From NCBI GenBank assembly GCA_902495265.1, contig CABUWR010000071.1, positions 1 to 6,957 of the forward strand: a DNA stretch of 6,957 bases, written 5' to 3'. A program made the position numbers and the translations under genes. This document shows, in pieces, positions 1 through 4,050 of the stretch. This DNA comes from an uncultured Collinsella sp. (lineage in GTDB: Bacteria > Actinomycetota > Coriobacteriia > Coriobacteriales > Coriobacteriaceae). The notes under the pieces are model-generated. The model ran no database searches. It was not told where the DNA came from and saw only the letters and a program-made list of their open reading frames with translations. Numbering within the stretch: position 1 is the stretch's first letter; the number at the start of each line of letters is the position of its first letter.

Positions 1-343
1 CCCAGCTCTTGGCGCCGGCGGTGCCATAGCGCACGTGGCCCACGGCCAGCTGGCCGGAGAGCGTCGACAGGTCGGCGTTGGAGAACACGCGATCGAGCAG
101 TCCCAGGTCTTTGCGAACCATAACCGTGCCGCCATCACCCACGGCGATTCCCGCCGATTCCTGGCCGCGATGCTGCAGCGCGCGCAGACCAAAGTACGTC
201 AGTCGAGCCACATCGCGATCGGGTGCCCACACACCAAAAATGCCGCATTCCTCATGCAGCTGGTCGGAGTCCGGATCATACGTCGACATGGTCTTCACCT
301 GTCCCGCGGCGCGCTCGGCCGCGTGGATGGTTTCTTGAGACAT
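1..343 (-). CDS. purF: Amidophosphoribosyltransferase, N-terminal part (3' end outside window)
   Basis: PurF catalyses the first committed step of purine synthesis, in the cytoplasm: PRPP plus glutamine gives 5-phosphoribosylamine. The 114 visible codons cover the start of the N-terminal Ntn-type glutaminase domain. The sequence CGIFGV begins at Cys33, the expected nucleophile once the propeptide is removed. LQHRGQESAGI (56-66) and VGHVRYGTAG (101-110) are hallmark PurF motifs. The phosphoribosyltransferase domain lies beyond base 1. I chose the ATG at 343 because GAGGGG (349-354) sits 5 nt upstream, but this gives a 32-residue propeptide. The in-frame ATG at 289 (Met19) also has an AGGTGA-like site and would leave a 14-residue propeptide, closer to that of Bacillus, so the start is uncertain. 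The gene diverges from the membrane-protein gene at 638. The family assignment is very secure. Confidence 0.96.
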   Translation of the reverse strand, partial: MSQETIHAAERAAGQVKTMSTYDPDSDQLHEECGIFGVWAPDRDVARLTYFGLRALQHRGQESAGIAVGDGGTVMVRKDLGLLDRVFSNADLSTLSGQLAVGHVRYGTAGAKSW

Positions 344-348
344 GGCAT

Positions 349-354
349 CCCCTC
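349..354 (-). promoter_or_regulatory. Ribosome binding site of purF
   Basis: GAGGGG on the minus strand lies 5 nt before the ATG at 343. It is the reason for preferring that start over the internal ATG at 289. Confidence 0.55.
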
Positions 355-384
355 AGAGCCTCGTTATTTGGCGTTACCTGCCCT

Positions 385-390
385 ATTATA
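385..390 (-). promoter_or_regulatory. Putative -10 box of the purF promoter
   Basis: The minus strand reads TATAAT exactly at 390-385, about 42 nt upstream of the purF ATG. At a 17-nt spacer the -35 position reads GGGAGT, which is a poor match, so the promoter may need an activator or be weak. No purine-repressor site that I recognise is visible. Confidence 0.5.
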
Positions 391-449
391 CGCACGGCAA
401 GACAAGCACTCCCGCGCATGAACAGCGCTTTTTAAAAGCCCACCGAGCT

Positions 450-455
450 TATAAT
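450..455 (+). promoter_or_regulatory. Putative -10 box for the plus-strand membrane-protein gene
   Basis: TATAAT is present exactly, following an A/T-rich patch at 429-437. The -35 position at a 17-nt spacer reads GCTTTT, a weak match. If used, transcription would start near 462 and leave a leader of about 175 nt before the ATG at 638. Confidence 0.42.
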
Positions 456-624
456 CCGTTTTGCAGCCAAACATTTTATTGGGCAACCGCCTCGGGGCCG
501 ACGATCCCGCATACTTCCGTTGCGACGCGTCTCGCCCGCCGTTGGGGCTTGCATTGTTGCAATTGGGACGTTCGTCCTGTCTTTTGGCAGGTCGGCGGCG
601 TATCCTTGTACCTACAGCAAAACG

Positions 625-631
625 AGAAAGG
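625..631 (+). promoter_or_regulatory. Ribosome binding site of the PF06541-type gene
   Basis: AGAAAGG lies 6 nt before the ATG at 638. It supports this start over the much longer open frame that reaches back to 461. Confidence 0.6.
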
Positions 632-637
632 TTATGT

Positions 638-1867
638 ATGGATCGAAACGAACTCGACCCCAGCGTCCCCAGCGCCACGGAGGTCAAGAAGATCCCCCTC
701 ATCATTAAGGTGTACGCCGTCCTGTGCATCCTGTCCGGCGTGGGCACGCTCCCTTCGGTCGGCGCCTTTATGTGGCAGGTCATCACCGCGCTCATCAACG
801 GCAACGCCGCCGCCAAGCTCGGCGACAACACGCTCGTCGCGGTCGGCCTTATCGTCGCCGGCATCATGCTCTCTGCGGCAAGCGCCGTCATCCTGATCAT
901 CTTTGGCCTGGACCTTATCAAAAACCAGCGCCGCAACGCCGCTCGCCTGTCCTATATCCTTATCGCGTTTACCGTCATCGAGCTTTTGGTTGACGTGATG
1001 CTCCAGGGCATCGGGCCCTTCTTGCTTCGCCCTGCCATCCAGCTCGGCATCCTCGTCGCGCTTTCGGCCACCGTCGACCCCACGCTGCGCCAAGAGCGCG
1101 AGCTGCAGCGCCGCCTGCAGGAGATGCTCGATCGCGATGCCGCCGCCGAGGGCATGCTCGGGCGCGATGAAACCGGCGAAGGCTACATCAAGCTCAACTA
1201 CTTCAACCTGTTCTGGGTATTCTTTGTCTGCTGCATACTCGGTCTGATCGCCGAGGACATCTGGCACATGACGGTCGACGACCCGGGCGTCTACCAGAAC
1301 CGCGCCGGCATGCTGTTTGGCCCCTTCAGCCCCATCTACGGATTTGGCGCCGTGCTCATGACCATGGTGCTCAACCGCTTCTACAAAAAGAACCCCATCA
1401 TTATCTTTTTGGTGAGCGCGCTGCTCGGTGCAAGCTTTGAGGTGTTCGTGGGCTGGTTTATGCAGACCTCGTTTGGCGTGGTCTCGTGGAGCTACTCGCA
1501 TATGAAGCTCTTTGGCATGCCCGATCCGCTCGCCGTCCTTACCGGCGGACGTACCTGCACGGGCTTCGCCTGCCTGTGGGGCCTGGGTGGCCTCATCTGG
1601 ATCAAGCTGCTGCTGCCGAGGCTGCTCAAGCTCATCAACATGATTCCGTGGAAGAGTCGCTACTCGGCTACCGTCATCTTCACCATCATTATGCTGGTCG
1701 ACGGCGTCATGACGCTGCAGTCGCTCGATTATTGGTACCAGCGCGTCAACGGCACGGAACCGGATATTCCCGTTGCGCAGTTCTACGGCAAGTACTTCGA
1801 TAATGACTTTATGGAGAATCGCTTCCAGAGCATGACCATGAGTCCCAAGGATGCGACGCGCGTGTAG
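638..1867 (+). CDS. PF06541-family (CmpB-like) putative ABC transporter permease, multi-pass membrane protein
   Basis: A 409-residue integral membrane protein. The C-terminal half (about 187-370) matches the family usually named 'putative ABC transporter permease' (PF06541). The family-like features are a core of LFGPFSPIYGFGAV (226-239), the GASFEVFVGWFMQ segment (264-276), WSYS (284-287) and a Gly-Arg then WGLGGL region (304-319). The N-terminal half is an extra membrane domain with hydrophobic stretches near 19-40, 66-94, 104-123 and 128-146. A charged, probably helical cytoplasmic linker rich in Arg, Glu and Gln follows (148-180). No ATPase or solute-binding gene adjoins it, so transport is only the family label and the substrate is unknown. 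The ATG at 638 was chosen for its ribosome binding site and because the preceding in-frame residues look non-coding. It converges on the MoaE-like gene and ends just before a terminator. Confidence 0.85.
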   Translation: MDRNELDPSVPSATEVKKIPLIIKVYAVLCILSGVGTLPSVGAFMWQVITALINGNAAAKLGDNTLVAVGLIVAGIMLSAASAVILIIFGLDLIKNQRRNAARLSYILIAFTVIELLVDVMLQGIGPFLLRPAIQLGILVALSATVDPTLRQERELQRRLQEMLDRDAAAEGMLGRDETGEGYIKLNYFNLFWVFFVCCILGLIAEDIWHMTVDDPGVYQNRAGMLFGPFSPIYGFGAVLMTMVLNRFYKKNPIIIFLVSALLGASFEVFVGWFMQTSFGVVSWSYSHMKLFGMPDPLAVLTGGRTCTGFACLWGLGGLIWIKLLLPRLLKLINMIPWKSRYSATVIFTIIMLVDGVMTLQSLDYWYQRVNGTEPDIPVAQFYGKYFDNDFMENRFQSMTMSPKDATRV

Positions 1868-1888
1868 CGCCCACCTCGTCCAAAACGC

Positions 1889-1927
1889 AAAATGCCCGCC
1901 GGTATCACACGTACCGGCGGGCATTTT
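1889..1927. terminator. Strong, probably bidirectional intrinsic terminator
   Basis: There is a perfect 16-bp inverted repeat, with arms at 1889-1904 and 1912-1927 and a 7-nt loop. The core is GC-rich (GCCCGCCGGTA), ending in TTTTT on the plus strand and preceded by an A-rich flank that gives Ts on the minus strand. It lies 21 bp past the plus-strand stop at 1867 and 30 bp past the minus-strand stop at 1958, so it can end both convergent transcripts. Confidence 0.92.
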
Positions 1928-1957
1928 TATAAACGAGTCTTCTATCGACGCAAGCCT

Positions 1958-2407
1958 CTACGCCTCGCGCTCGACCTCACTCACGCATTCATTCTTGATG
2001 GTGCCGACGAGCGCCTGCAGCGCATCGACCACGTGCGGGCGAATGTCCCCGCCGATGAGCACGAGCATGATGTCATCACCTACGGCAAGCTCGCCGCTTG
2101 CCAACCACACGCGCACATAGCCGATACCTGGCATCGCGCGCGTGGCCTCGATAGCAGCCTGCACCTTGCTGGCGTCGTAGCCAAACACCATGCCGCCCAC
2201 CTTGTGGCCCGGCGCCACGCCATCGGTCTCGACACCGCGCGCCTCGGCCTTGGGCGTCGCGCGCACCACACCGTTATGTGTCAGATACATACCGCACGCA
2301 GGTGCCGACGAATCGGCCTTGGCCTCGCACAGCCAAGCATCAACCGAAGGCATCGTTTTGCCATTCTCGAGCATCATTTCCCCTTTCACCGTCATTGAGT
2401 AGCCCAT
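1958..2407 (-). CDS. MoaE-like protein (molybdopterin synthase large-subunit family), divergent
   Basis: A 149-residue soluble protein. MoaE, with MoaD, inserts sulfur into precursor Z to make molybdopterin. Similarity to E. coli MoaE, aligned by eye from memory, runs through NGVVR (45-49, against TGKVR), PGIGYVRVWLASGEL (93-107, against the VIHRIGEL region), VGDDI (109-113, against PGDEI), IRPHVVDALQ (122-131) and IK (137-138). Arg49, Arg123 and Lys138 correspond to E. coli Arg39, Arg104 and Lys119. The positions of His103 and Lys126 appear to be Ile122 and about Val145, so activity is uncertain. The start at 2407 is preferred because GAGGAA (2414-2419) lies 6 nt upstream. The alternative ATG at 2374 has AAGGGG 5 nt upstream and would remove 11 residues. 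The gene starts 3 bp after the sortase stop, suggesting translational coupling. No moaD or other cofactor gene is visible. Confidence 0.75.
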   Translation of the reverse strand: MGYSMTVKGEMMLENGKTMPSVDAWLCEAKADSSAPACGMYLTHNGVVRATPKAEARGVETDGVAPGHKVGGMVFGYDASKVQAAIEATRAMPGIGYVRVWLASGELAVGDDIMLVLIGGDIRPHVVDALQALVGTIKNECVSEVEREA

Positions 2408-2410
2408 TAT

Positions 2411-3415
2411 CTATTCCTCGACCGGCGTGAGCACCATGAGGGCACGCGTGTTGCTCAGCGATAGCGAACGACAGGTCACAAGCGCTACGACCTTGGTTGC
2501 CGAAGCGGCACGATCGGTGGCATCGCTCGCCACGGCAGAGGCACCGTCGAGCATCTCGGACAGGTAGTTCTTGAGCCCGTCGTCGCCCTCAAAATTGGGC
2601 GTGCGCGCCTTGGCATACGTGTCCTCGACAACTTTGGTCGCCAGTGGTCGCAGCTTATACGTAGCATCCCGTGTGATGTAATACACAAACTCAATACTGT
2701 CGAACGTCGCCTGGTCGGTGGTGTCCGAAATCACATTGAACATCGATCCGTCGTTCATATGGTGGCCGTAGATCGTGGTCTGCTGGTCAACCATTCCCGG
2801 CGCGGTGTCATCACTATCCAAGAAAATGGCACCGGACGCGTTAGATGTACCGTCAAACAGCGTGTTGAGGTATTTGGAGTTGTTGTTGGTCTGCACTACG
2901 GGGTAGTTGATGTTGGTGCCGGGCGCGTAAATCCAACCCACAACCTCGGGATTTGTCTGGGCAAGCGCATTAAAGTCGATAATTGGCACGCCACTGGCGT
3001 CCTTGTCGCTCACATATTGTTTTTCGATCTTTTGGTACGACTCGCTCGCCTGCTTGTAACCGATCTGCGCATTGATAAAGATGGCAGCGGCGGCAACAAT
3101 CAGACCGATGCCCACGATGATGAGCAAGATGGGAATGATGGATCGGCGTTTCTTACGCGGCTGCTCGGCATAGTTGGACGGCACGTCACTCAGCTGCCTC
3201 GTCGTCCGAGCCTGCTTCTTTGCCGTGCCATATGACGAAGGGCGATACGCAGCCGGCGTATCCTGGCGGCGATGGGACGTCGGCGTTACGGAACGCGGCG
3301 CGCGCGGCTGCTGAGGAGAGGATGTCCGACCCTGCTGTGCCGCATGGGCAGCACCCGGCTTCGACGGATCGGGAATCTGAGAAGCCTTGAATCGTTTTCC
3401 CTGATAGTCGGACAT
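2411..3415 (-). CDS. Class B sortase, membrane-anchored transpeptidase
   Basis: A 334-residue sortase, an enzyme that cuts sorting signals of surface proteins and joins them to the cell wall outside the membrane. Residues 1-91 form a polar tail rich in Pro, Gln, Ser and basic residues. A single membrane helix at about 92-114 follows the basic patch RKKRR, giving a type II topology with the catalytic domain outside. Class B features are DFNALAQTNPEVVGWI (147-162), INYPVVQ (169-175), the catalytic His218 in TIYGHHM, Cys315 in LVTC and Arg324. The extension NDGSMFNVI (221-229) after the His motif is also typical of SrtB. I chose the ATG at 3415 because AAGGAG (3420-3425) lies 4 nt upstream; the open frame extends to 3511 but overlaps purE. 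The gene is 35 bp downstream of purE and probably shares its transcript. The nearby IPNTG surface protein is a likely substrate, which is inferred. Confidence 0.93.
   Translation of the reverse strand: MSDYQGKRFKASQIPDPSKPGAAHAAQQGRTSSPQQPRAPRSVTPTSHRRQDTPAAYRPSSYGTAKKQARTTRQLSDVPSNYAEQPRKKRRSIIPILLIIVGIGLIVAAAAIFINAQIGYKQASESYQKIEKQYVSDKDASGVPIIDFNALAQTNPEVVGWIYAPGTNINYPVVQTNNNSKYLNTLFDGTSNASGAIFLDSDDTAPGMVDQQTTIYGHHMNDGSMFNVISDTTDQATFDSIEFVYYITRDATYKLRPLATKVVEDTYAKARTPNFEGDDGLKNYLSEMLDGASAVASDATDRAASATKVVALVTCRSLSLSNTRALMVLTPVEE
2414..2419 (-). promoter_or_regulatory. Ribosome binding site of the MoaE-like gene, overlapping the sortase 3' end
   Basis: GAGGAA lies inside the last codons of the sortase gene, 6 nt before the ATG at 2407. 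This placement favours co-translation of the two genes. Confidence 0.6.
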
Positions 3416-3419
3416 GGCT

Positions 3420-3425
3420 CTCCTT
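3420..3425 (-). promoter_or_regulatory. Ribosome binding site of the sortase gene
   Basis: AAGGAG lies 4 nt before the ATG at 3415, in the 35-bp gap after purE. It decides the start against the longer reading frame beginning at 3511. Confidence 0.75.
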
Positions 3426-3450
3426 ATACTGCGGTGAAACGGCGGAACGC

Positions 3451-3915
3451 CTAGGCGTCGGCCATCTCCTGCTTCATCTTCTCGATAACCTTGCGGTACT
3501 CGGGGTCGCAAGCGCCTAGAATCTGCGTGGCGTAGATGGCGGCGTTCTTGGCGCCGTTGATGGCAACGCAGGCCACGGGCACACCCGAAGGCATCTGCAC
3601 CATCGACAGCAGCGAATCCATGCCGCCCAGGTCACTCGTCTTCATAGGCACACCGATGACCGGCAGCGGCGTAAAGGCAGCCACGACACCACCCAGGTGA
3701 GCGGCCTTGCCGGCGGCGGCGATAATCACTTTGATACCGCGATCGGCGGCAGTCGAGGCCCACTCGTGGACCTTCGCCGGCGTGCGGTGTGCGCTCGCGA
3801 TCACGAGCTCATAGGGCACACCCAGCGCCTCGAGCTCGGCGGTGCAGCCTTCCATAACGCCCAGATCGGACTTGGAACCCATGATGATCCCGACGACCGG
3901 CTTTTGATCTGCCAT
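3451..3915 (-). CDS. purE: N5-carboxyaminoimidazole ribonucleotide mutase, class I PurE
   Basis: PurE (154 residues) converts N5-CAIR to CAIR in cytoplasmic purine synthesis. The phosphate-binding start GIIMGSKSDLGVM (9-21), SAHRTP (41-46) with catalytic His43, AAAGKAAHLGGVVAA (66-80) and LPVIGVP (84-90), followed by DSLLSMVQMPSGVPVA (100-115), define the family, and the length is typical. No purK adjoins it inside the window. The ATG at 3915 was chosen because AGGAGG (3925-3930) is 9 nt upstream. A TTG at 3921 is possible, but would sit only 3 nt from that site. The sortase gene follows after 35 bp. A possible promoter lies upstream at about 3979-4007. purF, the other purine gene here, is about 3.1 kb away and shares no visible regulatory site. 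Confidence 0.97.
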   Translation of the reverse strand: MADQKPVVGIIMGSKSDLGVMEGCTAELEALGVPYELVIASAHRTPAKVHEWASTAADRGIKVIIAAAGKAAHLGGVVAAFTPLPVIGVPMKTSDLGGMDSLLSMVQMPSGVPVACVAINGAKNAAIYATQILGACDPEYRKVIEKMKQEMADA

Positions 3916-3924
3916 AAACAAAGA

Positions 3925-3930
3925 CCTCCT
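3925..3930 (-). promoter_or_regulatory. Ribosome binding site of purE
   Basis: AGGAGG is a full consensus Shine-Dalgarno site, 9 nt before the ATG at 3915. It makes ATG the better start than the TTG at 3921. Confidence 0.85.
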
Positions 3931-3966
3931 GTTGAGAGCGGTGACGCGGCGGATCCGCGACCCTTA

Positions 3967-4007
3967 ACTACTGAGAGTAGTATAGCTGCTCCCGTCCCTG
4001 CGGTCTG
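3967..4007 (-). promoter_or_regulatory. Putative purE promoter with overlapping inverted repeat
   Basis: On the minus strand a TATACT -10 box (3984-3979) lies 17 nt after CAGACC (4007-4002), a 3-of-6 match to TTGACA. The inverted repeat ACTACT-GAG-AGTAGT (3967-3981) overlaps the -10 box and the expected transcription start near 3972, a position where a repressor could act. The predicted leader is about 57 nt and includes the palindrome GCGGATCCGC (3949-3958). Whether this is functional is inferred. Confidence 0.45.
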
Positions 4008-4050
4008 TGGGTGCTCTGCGGCGGGCACGTTTGCTTAGTTATCGCTGGGA

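Larger units (their letters stand above)
344..637. other. Divergent intergenic region between purF and the membrane-protein gene
   Basis: These 294 bases hold no convincing gene. They contain two back-to-back TATAAT boxes (385-390 minus, 450-455 plus) and a GC-rich stretch of about 175 nt that would form the leader of the plus-strand transcript. Small inverted repeats are present: GGACGTTCGTCC at 566-577, and CCTG/CAGG arms between 576 and 591. None resembles a riboswitch that I can name, and no terminator is visible. Confidence 0.6.

Noticed and set aside
566..577. GGACGTTCGTCC near-palindrome as an operator or terminator
   Set aside because: It is short, followed by no T-run, and isolated. 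Chance is a sufficient explanation in GC-rich DNA.
461..637. Upstream extension of the membrane-protein frame to 461
   Set aside because: It begins at a TTG with no good ribosome site, the extra residues look unlike protein, and the ATG at 638 has AGAAAGG at proper spacing.
364..936. A 190-codon minus-strand frame across the divergent region
   Set aside because: It overlaps the promoters and the start of the membrane-protein gene on the other strand, and shows no recognisable domain.
632..1924. A 430-codon open frame on the minus strand
   Set aside because: It is antisense to the PF06541 membrane protein, reads through the terminator, and gives a His/Asp/Glu-rich sequence of no known type.
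3416..3511. Upstream extension of the sortase frame to 3511
   Set aside because: It would overlap the end of purE by 61 bp, while the ATG at 3415 has a strong AAGGAG site.
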